From Maribacter halichondriae (GTDB taxonomy: Bacteria; Bacteroidota; Bacteroidia; Flavobacteriales; Flavobacteriaceae), in NCBI RefSeq assembly GCF_027474825.1, contig NZ_CP107030.1, forward strand, positions 3,531,001 to 3,595,000: a stretch of 64,000 nt of DNA, given 5' to 3'. The notes under the pieces are model-generated. The model saw nothing but the letters and a program-made list of their open reading frames with translations, ran no database searches and had not been told where the DNA came from. The position numbers were made by a program, and so were the translations under genes. Positions 40,869 through 49,673 of this stretch are shown here, piece by piece. Each line of letters starts with the position of its first letter. Position 1 is the stretch's first letter.

Positions 40869-41804
40869 ATGAAAGTCAATCCCTTTTTTGAGATTATACT
40901 CATATCATCAATGATTCTTTCCTGTTCGTCAAGGGATAAAGAAATTGATGAATCGTTAACTTTTCCTTCCTTCGGTACAGAAATAGAAGTTACCATCAAT
41001 GGCTTATCCTTCGATGCAATGGAGCCATTTATATCTTCTAATGGGAACTATTTGTTCTTTAATAACTTAAACGATGGTATAAATACAAAACTTTATTATG
41101 CCACGAAGGTCAATGACTCGACTTTCAACTATGTTGGCGAACTAGCAGGAACAAATCAAACTACAGAACCTCATTTGGACGCGGTGGCCGATATGGATGC
41201 CCATAATAATTTTTACTGGACATCGACAAGAAATTATCCCGCCGAATTGAATAATCTGTTTCGTGGAACCTTTGGAACTGGGAATGTTGTTGATATTCAA
41301 AGAGTGCAAGGGGATTTCAATATGAATACTCCTGGCTGGCTCATAATGGACCATGGAATCAGTTTGGATGGTGAATTTTTGTACTTCAACAATGCAAGAT
41401 TTGATGATGCAATTTGTCAAGGCCCCTGCGAGACTACATTGGGGATTGCCAAAAAAGAAAATACTTCAACTTTCAATACTCTTCCAAATTCGGCATCAAT
41501 TTTACAAAACGTCACTGATGCCAACTATATTTACTATGCCCCCTGTATAAGTAGTGATGACCTAGAATTATATTTTACAAGATATTTAAAGGGGCCAATT
41601 ACTCCAAGTACGGTTTTTGAAATATGTGTAGCGATACGAAGTGATAAGTTATCCGAATTTTCTATTCCAAAAGTTCTGTTTTCCGACATTATTTCAAATT
41701 TAATAGAAGCTCCCACTCTTACATTGGATAAAAACATCATTTACTACCACAGAAAAATCTCGGGTTCGCATAAAATAATGATGAGATATCGAGATTTATT
41801 ATGA
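40869..41804 (+). CDS. Hypothetical lipoprotein with PD40/WD40-like propeller
   Basis: 311 residues with lipobox MILSC (Cys19). Repeats such as PFISSNGNYLFFNNLND, HGISLDGEFLYFNNARF and PCISSDDLELYFTRYL are PD40 propeller blades as in TolB-like proteins. Six blades are plausible. No enzyme motif is seen. It lies between elements (b) and (c). Confidence 0.65.
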   Translation: MKVNPFFEIILISSMILSCSSRDKEIDESLTFPSFGTEIEVTINGLSFDAMEPFISSNGNYLFFNNLNDGINTKLYYATKVNDSTFNYVGELAGTNQTTEPHLDAVADMDAHNNFYWTSTRNYPAELNNLFRGTFGTGNVVDIQRVQGDFNMNTPGWLIMDHGISLDGEFLYFNNARFDDAICQGPCETTLGIAKKENTSTFNTLPNSASILQNVTDANYIYYAPCISSDDLELYFTRYLKGPITPSTVFEICVAIRSDKLSEFSIPKVLFSDIISNLIEAPTLTLDKNIIYYHRKISGSHKIMMRYRDLL

Positions 41805-41826
41805 ATAGTTATTTTAAAACAAACTA

Positions 41827-42108
41827 ATGCCAACAATACCTAAGGCAAACAGGGCGATAAGTTATGAATTCAAAAGCTTGGACGTATTTGCGAAGTCCGC
41901 CAAATTGAAAATTACACGATAACGAAATATTCAAATTTGGCAATTAAAAAGAAAAAATAATTACAAAACCCGCGCAAACGTGCCTTTTCGGTATGGGCAG
42001 GCAAAAAGCTCTGGCTACGAGCGCAGACCACGGCTTTGGCGTTGCGAACGGAAACGAAAAGTTTCCTTGCCTACCCTACTTGCCATACGAGCCGAACCGT
42101 TGACGGCA
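41827..42108. repeat. Intergenic element (c), no gene
   Basis: The region opens ATGCCAACAATACC and ends CCGTTGACGGCA, mirroring the end motifs of element (a), with a GC-rich interior rich in imperfect inverted repeats. A 69-codon open frame at 41980-42189 has no protein-like composition and is not called. Confidence 0.45.
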
Positions 42109-42245
42109 ATTTTTCCAACGTCTCATAAATCCAACGATTTCAACAACCAAAGTATTCCCTCCTTAATAAAACTTCAAATGAAGGACTAGAAAACGTCACA
42201 AGTTAAATTTAATTTGCTAAGCTTCTAATAAGGAAAATGAAAAAG

Positions 42246-42264
42246 GCCCGTATTTGAAATACGG
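42246..42264. terminator. Hairpin, possible terminator
   Basis: GCCCGTATT / AATACGGGC inverted repeat with a minimal loop. A T run follows on the minus strand only, so the direction is unclear. Confidence 0.4.
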
Positions 42265-42455
42265 GCACTTAATCTGGAAAAAATTTACTTTGAATAACTA
42301 ACTCGACCCAAATCTAATATTAATGCTTGATCGGAGAAAAAATTTGTTGTCAATGGCATGTAATAAGCCGCCTAGGTAGTGGCTTATGATGTTAAACCAG
42401 TTGGATAATTAAAAACTAGGGCTATTTTTGGCAAATACCAACCGTTACCCTATGT

Positions 42456-42614
42456 ATGGCAAGAATCGAAATTTCGGGTACTCCCGATGAATTGGAGAGA
42501 ATTGGGACCTTCCTTAAAAACAACAATGTTGATTTTAAAATGGTTAACGATTTTGCGAATTACTCGTTGGAAGAACAAAAAATGTTCGACAGAATAATTG
42601 AAAAGTTTAAATAA
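42456..42614 (+). CDS. Small conserved-looking protein (52 aa)
   Basis: Starts MARIEISGTPDELERIGTFL and ends EEQKMFDRIIEKFK. It is charged and helical after an initial strand, with a protein-like composition and no signal peptide. Too short for family assignment. It stands alone, about 190 bp downstream of a hairpin, so it probably has its own promoter. Confidence 0.5.
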   Translation: MARIEISGTPDELERIGTFLKNNNVDFKMVNDFANYSLEEQKMFDRIIEKFK

Positions 42615-42811
42615 AGGATTAATTGGATTCCAGTAAAAAGAACAATCCATAAGACTCTGCTTCTTTACTAATCTGTCTCATTTACTTGCCGTTTTAGGAG
42701 TCTTTCTTTTTGAGCAAATCAATATGTTTAATTGTTTACTTTTATTGTACATGTAGAATTAATATAGATCATGTGATCTATATTCCTACGTTCTCAGCAA
42801 TCATAAAATGA

Positions 42812-43368
42812 ATGAAAATTATGGTATCTAATTTGATAATTGAGCTCATTTTAAATAAAAAGATAAACATCCTTTTATCCATTTTATTATTTCCATTTAT
42901 TGCTACGTATGGTCAAGCAAACAGTGATAATTGCAGTACAGGAAGTTTTAGAATTGTTCAACCTTTTTTGGGTGAATGGGAAGAATTCGAACTTAAAGAT
43001 TCTTTGGAAGTTTATATTGGACGACTTTCAACTAGACTTAATGTGGACGGCTGCGTTTTAACGCAAAGCTTTATTTCCGCTGACTCAACTTTTTCTTATC
43101 TATCCCACGGTTATGTCAATCCAGCATCAAATGTCTGGGAAGAAACGTACGTGTTTAGTTCGGGGGTTATTCTAAGTTTTTATGGATAGTTGAGGGCAAT
43201 ACTCTCTATACGCTTAGAGTTGGAGGGTCTCGCAAAACCGACTATCTCTATCGATTAAATTATATAAACATAAATAAAGATGAATACACAGTTGCAGGGC
43301 AGGAATCACGTGATGGAGGAGAGACATGGGTATCCATAGATTCAACAAGGATAAAAAGGGTTGAATAA
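42812..43368 (+). CDS. Hypothetical secreted protein, one frameshift
   Basis: About 185 residues after correction. Signal peptide KKINILLSILLFPFIATYGQ, then a beta-rich domain (IVQPFLGEWEEFELKDS; RLNVDGCVLTQSFISADSTF; WIVEGNTLYTLRVGGSRKTD; DGGETWVSIDSTRIKRVE). The pattern resembles DUF1579-like or lipocalin-like single-domain secreted proteins; this is a weak match. The frame breaks at about 43165-43185. Confidence 0.5.
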
Positions 43369-43491
43369 TCCAAAACTGCTGAGAACAAAGTGCAAAATGT
43401 TCATGAGGACCATACACCCTCACACCATTTGCACTAACCGTTTCAAAAATTTCTCAAAAAGAACGATTTTTAGTACAAAAAAAACAAAAGT

Positions 43492-44714
43492 TTATTTTGG
43501 ATATTGATACTTCCCCCTTAAAATATTCATGTCCTCGCTCAGTTTCTTGTCGATAACCTTGGCATAGATCTGAGTCGTCTTTAATGATTGGTGCCCCAAC
43601 ATTTTGCTTACAGATTCAATGGGTATTCCATTGGCTAAGGTTACCGTAGTGGCAAACGTATGCCGGGCCAAATGGAAAGTCAAGTTTTTCTCAATGTTGC
43701 AAAGAGTTGCAATTTCCTTTAGAAATACGTTGGTCTTCTGGTTACTAATGACGGGAAGCAACAATCCATTCATAGATTTTTGTGTATGATTGACATATTT
43801 GGATAGAATTTTCTGGGCAGCGGGGAGTAGGGGAATGATGCTGCGGGAATTGGTTTTTGATCGATTTATTTTTATCCACCGATTACCATCCATTCCAAAT
43901 ACAATATGAATCTTTGAAAGCCTACGGACATCTACATATGCCAATCCGGTAAAGCAGCAGAACACGAAGATGTCACGTACTTGGTCTAAGCGTTTCAGGG
44001 GAAGTTCTTTCTCAATTATCGAGCGAAGTTCAGCTTCTGTCAAAACGTCTCTTTCAACCTTTTTCCAATTAGCCTTCCAATGATAAAAAGGGTCTTTCTT
44101 CACCCAATTGTTCGCAAAAGCGATACGCATTATTTTTTTAAAGTTGACAACGTATTTGGTTGTAGTATTTTGATTGCCAATTTTTTGGTCTTTAAAAAGT
44201 GGTGAAAACGATTTATAAAATTTAAGTCCACTTCTACTATAAACAGATCTTCCAACTTAAATTCTTTATTGATAAAAGCCGCGAGGTGATTCCGAGTGCG
44301 TATGTGTCGTCTGTAGGCTCCGTAAGAATAATCCAAACCTACTAATCGTTCAATTTGAGTATTGTGTTCATCATAAATTGAAAGTAGAGTTTTATATATA
44401 TATTCTTTGTTCAACAGCTTGTTTTTAATAAGTTTCGCATTAAAGGGTCTCTTTTTGATTACAAGCCTGGCATGAATGCCATAAGCTTTGCACTCCAGTT
44501 CATCTATGTAATGATTCAAGGCATTTGTTTTGGAGTTAGAACCTTTAACCCTTCCCTTAACAGAACACCATTTTTCAGGACGTATTTTTCGTTTAGTGCT
44601 AAATTCCGCTCTTAAGCCATTCACCGTTATCCTTAGATAAATTGGGGCTTTGCCAAGTTTGTCTAACTTACCCTTTCTGAGGTAACTTAAAACCGAGAAG
44701 GAATGGGTCTCCAT
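43492..44714 (-). CDS. Tyrosine-type integrase, one frameshift
   Basis: About 406 residues after correction of the A run at 44194-44198 (one base short; corrected KDQKIGNQNTTTKYVVNF). It has an N-terminal arm-binding domain (LRKGKLDKLGKAPIYLRITV), SAM-like core-binding domain, and catalytic domain with H-x-x-R (HLARHTFATT), LGH and the nucleophile Tyr in TTQIYAKV. The region of the first catalytic Arg reads CCFTGLAYVDV, as in many Bacteroidota integrases. It sits 230 bp from the 3' end of tRNA-Lys, a common island integration site. Confidence 0.85.
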
Positions 44715-44789
44715 TTGGAAGCGATTTTTCTTAATTCAATTTGATTATAAATTCCTCTTAAAAAATTGATGACCAATTTTTTAACATTG

Positions 44790-44840
44790 ATTCGGTGCCC
44801 TTTTTACGAATTCCAAAATGGGGCACCGAATAGGGCACCG
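44790..44840. repeat. GGTGCCC inverted/direct repeats beside the integrase
   Basis: ATTCGGTGCCC (44790-44800) is inverted as GGGCACCGAAT (44821-44831) and followed by a direct GGGCACCG (44833-44840). Lies between tRNA-Lys and the integrase start and may be an integrase arm site or operator. Confidence 0.6.
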
Positions 44841-44885
44841 CGACAGATGGTTCGTTTTGATATCAAATGAATACGAGAAAAATAA

Positions 44886-44920
44886 AAAAGCCCTAAAACA
44901 GTACGTTTTAGGACTTTTTT
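44886..44920 (-). terminator. Terminator of tRNA-Lys
   Basis: Stem AAAAAGCCCTAAAAC / GTTTTAGGACTTTTTT with one mismatch; the minus-strand T run follows the tRNA. Confidence 0.8.
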
Positions 44921-44943
44921 GAATAGTTTTGAAGGTCTAAAAG

Positions 44944-45016
44944 TGACCTGGCTGGGGCTCGAACCCAGGACCCTCTCCTTAAAAGGGAGATGCTCTACCA
45001 ACTGAGCTACCAGGTC
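44944..45016 (-). tRNA. tRNA-Lys (TTT)
   Basis: 73 nt. Acceptor GACCTGG/CCAGGTC, D-arm GCTCAGTTGGTAGAGC, anticodon stem TCTCC/GGAGA with loop CTTTTAA (anticodon TTT), T-arm CTGGGTTCGAGCCCCAG. CCA not encoded. An integrase gene lies just past its 3' end. Confidence 0.95.
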
Positions 45017-45184
45017 TTTTTTTGACAGAACTTACGGCCCTGCCCGCCGAAGCGAAACAAACATTTCGCGTAGGAGGGTGCAAATATAAGATCATTAATT
45101 TATTTAACAAGTCGATTTCTATAGAAATTTCCCTTTTCTTTGAAATCAAATGGAAATGCTCCATTTTTACAAAAAACAACTTTT

Positions 45185-45699
45185 GTGAAGATCGTTTTAT
45201 TGGGCTATATGGGCAGTGGTAAGACCACAGTTGGAAAAAGATTGGCCACGGAATTAGAAATTCCCTTTTTAGATTTGGATGGCTATATTGAGGATTCTGA
45301 AAATAGTATCATTTCGGAAATCTTCGACTCGAAGGGAGAAATCTATTTTCGAAAAAAGAATACGAGTATCTAAATCAACTTTTAGCGACCCATGATAAAT
45401 TAGTGCTTTCCACTGGCGGGGGCACCCCATGCTATGGACAGAACATGAAGACGATTTTGGAGGGGACTAAAAATGTTTTCTACTTAAAACTTTCTATATC
45501 GCAATTGGTGGATAGGTTAATAGCTGAAAAAGACCATAGACCCTTGATCAAAAATATAAGGGACGAGGAATTTCCCGAGTTCATTGGCAAACATCTATTT
45601 GAGCGAAGTTTTTTTTACCAACAGGCACATCATATAATCCACTGTGATGAAAGGGCCAATGAGGATATTATCACCGAAATCAAATCACGTTTAGTCTAA
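45185..45699 (+). CDS. aroK: Shikimate kinase, one frameshift
   Basis: GTG start at 45185 (KIVLLGYMGSGKTTVGKRLA). Reconstructed length about 171 residues. P-loop GYMGSGKTT, the shikimate-binding DLDGYIE, and the GGGTP motif are present. It phosphorylates shikimate in aromatic amino-acid synthesis. The frame breaks at the A run 45352-45357, one base short; corrected text is YFRKKEYEYLNQLL. Its 3' end overlaps the convergent PRTase gene by 9 bp. Confidence 0.88.
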
Positions 45700-46188
45700 A
45701 TAGACGCGATCATTCTTTGCTTGAAATTTCACGTGCACATGTTCTTGAAGCGAGGTTGAAAGTGATATACCCTTGTAATCTGCCTTTACCGGATATTTTT
45801 TATGATTACGATTGACTAGAACAGCAGTTTTAAGTTGTTTTAAGGGTACACTTAAAAAATGATGCACCCCATAAATCAACGTAGTGCCCGAATTGAGGAC
45901 GTCATCGACCAATACAATCGATTTATTAATGTAGTCTTCTTCAGAAATCGATGTGCTGACTCCACTTTTGACCGGGTCTTTTTTATCCATGCTGACCTTA
46001 CAGAGTATAATGTCGGCATCTGTTATTTTCTGAAGCACCGATTGAATTTTCTTTGCGAACTGAAGACCGCCACCATCGATTCCTGCAATGATAATCTCCT
46101 TTTCATCTACATTGGCCTCATAGATTTGATAGGCAATCCGTTCGACCTTATGCTGTATCTGTTGATGGGTAAGAATTTTATGTTCCAT
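45691..46188 (-). CDS. Phosphoribosyltransferase-family protein
   Basis: 165 residues from MEHKILTHQQI, preferred over an upstream Met because the family starts here. Type I PRTase fold with the PRPP loop IVLVDDVLNSGTTL and an early GIDGGG loop. It resembles PyrR/hypoxanthine-type PRTases but the nucleobase hood is divergent, so the substrate is unassigned. Convergent with aroK. Confidence 0.82.
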   Translation of the reverse strand: MEHKILTHQQIQHKVERIAYQIYEANVDEKEIIIAGIDGGGLQFAKKIQSVLQKITDADIILCKVSMDKKDPVKSGVSTSISEEDYINKSIVLVDDVLNSGTTLIYGVHHFLSVPLKQLKTAVLVNRNHKKYPVKADYKGISLSTSLQEHVHVKFQAKNDRVYLD

Positions 46189-46295
46189 GGTACTTTGTTG
46201 TATTTTCAAAGATAGCAAACTGTAGTTGGTTTCAAGTTTCTAAGGTTTCAGGTTTAAAACTAGAAAATAGAATTCGTATATTTTTTAATCTTTAG

Positions 46296-46379
46296 CTTCC
46301 ATCTTCCATCTTCCATCTTCCATCTTCCATCTTCCATCTTCCATCTTCCATCTTCCATCTTCCGACTTCCAATTTCCGA
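46296..46379. repeat. Heptanucleotide tandem repeat (CTTCCAT)n
   Basis: Nine perfect CTTCCAT units, then degenerate CTTCCGA, CTTCCAA and TTTCCGA. It lies between the PRTase start and the S4-domain gene and is related to the CTTCCAA array at 14436-14494. Confidence 0.95.
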
Positions 46380-46385
46380 CCAAAC

Positions 46386-46754
46386 TCATTCCTCCTCCAA
46401 ATAACCATCTATTTCACGACGGTCTTTTTTGGTAGGTCTTCCCATTCCTTTTTTTCGGTAATAATCTTTTGAGTATTGCAAGAGCTCATTGTGCTCAAAG
46501 GCGGTTTTCGGAGTGGTATCCTTACGATAGATATCCACCAACTTGGCGCCGACCCTACTTTTTGGGATATCCAAAACCGTAAGTTCATAATTCACCTGGT
46601 TCTTTCTTACAACAATTTTGTCCATGGGATATACCTCCCTAGAGGGTTTTATCGCTTGATCATTAATTTTGACATGACCTTTTTTACAGGCCGTGGAGGC
46701 CATATTCCGAGTCTTAAAATAACGGGTGCTCCAAAGGTATTTATCGATTCGCAT
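46386..46754 (-). CDS. hslR: S4 RNA-binding protein, Hsp15-like
   Basis: 122 residues. The S4 domain is at the N-terminus (MRIDKYLWSTRYFKTRNMAS; KKGHVKINDQAIKPSREV), with a basic tail (KKGMGRPTKKDRREIDGYL) typical of Hsp15. Hsp15 rescues stalled 50S subunits carrying nascent chains after heat shock. The heptamer array lies just downstream of its stop. Confidence 0.85.
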   Translation of the reverse strand: MRIDKYLWSTRYFKTRNMASTACKKGHVKINDQAIKPSREVYPMDKIVVRKNQVNYELTVLDIPKSRVGAKLVDIYRKDTTPKTAFEHNELLQYSKDYYRKKGMGRPTKKDRREIDGYLEEE

Positions 46755-46831
46755 AACAATTAAAAATCTTTGTTAACGTAGACCACAAAAATAGGGGAAA
46801 ATTGTATCTTGCCGCCTTTAATTGCTAGCGG

Positions 46832-47821
46832 ATGAGAATGAATCGAATGTTTTTTCTAATGTTGATGATAGGGGTCGCATGGTCTTGTAAAAAAGACGAC
46901 GGGCCTGAGATTGAACTTGTGCCACCAAGGTTATTGGCTGAAGTTGTAGTTGAAAATGATGCCGAGATCAAAGCCTATTTACAAACTCATTTTTACAACT
47001 ATGAGGAATTTGAAAACCCTCCCGCTGATTTTGACTTCAAGATTAAGATAGACACTATTGCTGGAGAAAACGCCGATAAGAGACCTTTATTGGAAGAAAC
47101 CAAGCTTGCACAAAGAACGGTCAATGTCTCATCAGGGCATTTTTCTCTTAACACTAACGAAGAAGATATTCAGCATACCTACTATTACCTTACTGTGCGA
47201 GAAGGGACAGGAGAACAACTGACTGTCGCCGATTCTACCTATGTTCGGTACGAAGGTAGTTTGCTTAATGGTCAGGTCTTTGATGGGTCAATATTCACCC
47301 CTGTATGGTTCGATTTAGCAAGGATACAGGCCCCTCAGCAGGGTGCTCGTGGTTTTTCTGAGGGAACTTCACACTTTAAAGCTGGTGGTGAGGTGACGGT
47401 AAATGATGACGGAACATTTACGGTTGATGGGTATGGTATAGGATTGATTATCATGCCTTCAGGTCTTGGTTTTTATAGCACATCTCAGTCTACAATACCG
47501 GCATATAGTCCTTTGATTTTTAAAGTGGATGTTTTTGCGGTTAACAAAACAGATCATGATCAAGACGGAATTCCTTCAATTCAAGAAGATTTGAACGGTG
47601 ATGGATATTTATACAATGATGATACCGATCAAGCATTCGAGGATGCAAACGGACTTCAGCGGGTTGTTGATTTCTTGGATAGCGATGATGACGGTGATGG
47701 GGAGGCGACGAGCGAAGAGATTTTAATTGATGGTGAAATAAAGACAGATGAAAACGGAATTGTAATTTTTCCGGATAGTGATGGTGACGGCAATCCCGAT
47801 CATAGAGATGACGATAGTTAG
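46832..47821 (+). CDS. FKBP-type peptidylprolyl isomerase lipoprotein with acidic repeat tail
   Basis: 329 residues with lipobox GVAWSC (Cys19). The FKBP domain lies at about 110-235 (YYYLTVREGTGEQLTVADST; YVRYEGSLLNGQVFDGSIF; GIGLIIMPSGLGFYS). The C-terminal 90 residues contain Asp-rich calcium-binding repeats (DHDQDGIPSIQEDLNGDGY; DSDDDGDGEATSEE; DSDGDGNPDHRDDD), as in thrombospondin type 3 repeats. Similar lipoproteins are linked to gliding or T9SS folding in Flavobacteriia. Expected on the outer membrane. Confidence 0.88.
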   Translation: MRMNRMFFLMLMIGVAWSCKKDDGPEIELVPPRLLAEVVVENDAEIKAYLQTHFYNYEEFENPPADFDFKIKIDTIAGENADKRPLLEETKLAQRTVNVSSGHFSLNTNEEDIQHTYYYLTVREGTGEQLTVADSTYVRYEGSLLNGQVFDGSIFTPVWFDLARIQAPQQGARGFSEGTSHFKAGGEVTVNDDGTFTVDGYGIGLIIMPSGLGFYSTSQSTIPAYSPLIFKVDVFAVNKTDHDQDGIPSIQEDLNGDGYLYNDDTDQAFEDANGLQRVVDFLDSDDDGDGEATSEEILIDGEIKTDENGIVIFPDSDGDGNPDHRDDDS

Positions 47822-47845
47822 TATTTCATGGTAGAATGAGTTAAT

Positions 47846-47877
47846 AAAAAAGCCCTGAACATTCAGGGCTTTTTTAT
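47846..47877. terminator. Bidirectional Rho-independent terminator
   Basis: Stem AAAAAAGCCCTGAA / TTCAGGGCTTTTTT with a 3-nt loop between convergent genes. Confidence 0.9.
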
Positions 47878-47893
47878 TAACTTCTATATTCTT

Positions 47894-48502
47894 TTATAAT
47901 TTGAGGGAAAGTCCGAATATAACTTGCGAGGGCCTTGCATCGACACGGCCCGAGATATCGGTAACATTGTCGCCGATAAAATTAGCTTCATTTTTAGATA
48001 GCCCTCTTTCATAACGTACGTCAAGACCGATTTTGCCCAGATTTACCCCAACGCCGAACTGTGCGCCAAAACTAAAATCTTTCTCGATATTATTTACGGT
48101 AAGCCCTTCAAGTTCGTTTTCCAAAATATATTGAAAAGTTGGTCCTGCAAAAACATGTAGGGGTCCAATGACCTTGACTCCCACAAGTACTGGCATATCG
48201 AGCTTTGAGATATCGTACTGGGTGCCGTTGGCAACATCGTAGCCACTTTGGGTTTTTGTATAGAGCAGTTCAGGGCGTATGTACAATCGTAATAGGTCTA
48301 TTTTTCCAAAGATCCCGAAATGATATCCGACCTTTCCGTCGGATCCCCTGACAATATCTTCCGCGGCGTTTCCGACGGAGGCTACCAAGTCGCCGTTCTG
48401 GCCGTAATTGAGCCCCCCTTTAATACCAAAACCTGAATCTTTTTGTGCAAATGCAGTGATGCTTATCATAGCATATACTGCCAGTAGAAGTGTTCTTTTC
48501 AT
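47894..48502 (-). CDS. Outer-membrane beta-barrel protein (PorT-like)
   Basis: 202 residues with signal peptide MKRTLLLAVYAMISITAFA. Strand pattern GFGIKGGLNYGQNGD, YHFGIFGKIDLLRLYIRPEL, and ends VIFGLSLKL with a small barrel of about eight strands. Typical of the PorT-family outer-membrane barrels of Bacteroidota. Substrate unknown. Confidence 0.85.
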   Translation of the reverse strand: MKRTLLLAVYAMISITAFAQKDSGFGIKGGLNYGQNGDLVASVGNAAEDIVRGSDGKVGYHFGIFGKIDLLRLYIRPELLYTKTQSGYDVANGTQYDISKLDMPVLVGVKVIGPLHVFAGPTFQYILENELEGLTVNNIEKDFSFGAQFGVGVNLGKIGLDVRYERGLSKNEANFIGDNVTDISGRVDARPSQVIFGLSLKL

Positions 48503-48640
48503 TTGTTCCTATTTTAAGTGTTCTAGAGAACAAATGTCTCGAATCAATAGCATGGAAGTCGCCGGTAACGACAGCGAAATTGACCGAATTAAGATGTTCT
48601 CGTTCTTAATACCCCAACGGTATCAAAAACGATACCATTG

Positions 48641-49591
48641 TCATTTTCTTTTCAATACCTTCAAAACGGCCTTCTCGATGGCTTTATTGTTTAGGCCGTA
48701 CTTCTCCATAAGCTGTTCTGGGGTACCGCTTTCACCGAAAGTATCTTGGGTGGCAACGAATTCTTGTGGCGTAGGATGCTGATTGGCAAGGGTTCTGGAG
48801 ATGCTTTCGCCCAATCCGCCCAGATAATTATGCTCTTCGGCCGTAACCACGCATCCAGTTTTTTTAACAGACTTTAACACGGCTTCCTCGTCAAGCGGCT
48901 TGATCGTATGAATATTGATGACCTCTGCCGAAACACCCTGGTTTTCCAAATTTTCAGCAGCGATCAATGCTTCCCACACCAGATGTCCGGTTGCGATGAT
49001 GGTCACATCGGTTCCTTCATTGAGCATCAGTGCTTTTCCTATTTCGAATTTTTGGTCGACGGGGGTGAAGTTCGCTACTTTGGGTCTTCCGAACCTAAGA
49101 TATACGGGGCCTTCGTAGTCGGCAATCGCCAAGGTCGCCGCTTTGGTCTGGTTGTAATCACAGGGATTGATAACTGTCATACCTGGAAGCATTTTCATCA
49201 TACCGATATCCTCCAAAATTTGGTGGGTGGCCCCATCCTCTCCCAAAGTAACACCCGCATGCGAAGCACATATTTTCACATTCTTGCCTGAATAGGCTAT
49301 GGATTGGCGAATTTGATCATAGACCCTGCCTGTGGCAAAATTGGCGAACGTGCTCGCAAAAGGTATTTTACCACCAATGGTCAACCCGGCCGCAATACCC
49401 ATCATATTGGCCTCGGCAATTCCGATTTGAAAAAACCGATCCGGATTCTCATCGATAAACGGCTGAATTTTCAAGGAACCCACCAAATCGGCGCACAGGG
49501 CAACGACATTGGGGTTGGTTCTTCCTAATTCGGTCATGGCATCGCCATAACCACTTCGCGTATCGTTTTTACCTTGGTCTGTGTATTTCAT
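48641..49591 (-). CDS. tktB: Transketolase, C-terminal subunit
   Basis: 316 residues. Pyrimidine-binding domain of TPP enzymes (GRTNPNVVALCADLVGS; IGIAEANMMGIAAGLTIGGK) with conserved Glu for TPP activation and the C-terminal regulatory domain. Together with the N-terminal subunit at 49674-50519 it makes one transketolase, interconverting C5, C3, C6 and C4 sugars. A split enzyme is usual in this group. Confidence 0.93.
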   Translation of the reverse strand: MKYTDQGKNDTRSGYGDAMTELGRTNPNVVALCADLVGSLKIQPFIDENPDRFFQIGIAEANMMGIAAGLTIGGKIPFASTFANFATGRVYDQIRQSIAYSGKNVKICASHAGVTLGEDGATHQILEDIGMMKMLPGMTVINPCDYNQTKAATLAIADYEGPVYLRFGRPKVANFTPVDQKFEIGKALMLNEGTDVTIIATGHLVWEALIAAENLENQGVSAEVINIHTIKPLDEEAVLKSVKKTGCVVTAEEHNYLGGLGESISRTLANQHPTPQEFVATQDTFGESGTPEQLMEKYGLNNKAIEKAVLKVLKRK

Positions 49592-49673
49592 ATCAATAGT
49601 TCTTAATAAGTAGCAGGTAGTTTTCTTGCTTTAAAGCCTAAGAGTGCAGTGGTCTTAGTTCTTTGTGTCTCAC

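Noticed and set aside
39053..42108. Integron cassette array
   Set aside because: The end motifs GCCAAC/GTTAGC do not fit the attC core RYYYAAC/GTTRRRY, and no integron integrase gene is present.
41980..42189. 69-codon open frame on the plus strand
   Set aside because: Lies inside element (c), rich in Arg and inverted repeats; not protein-like.
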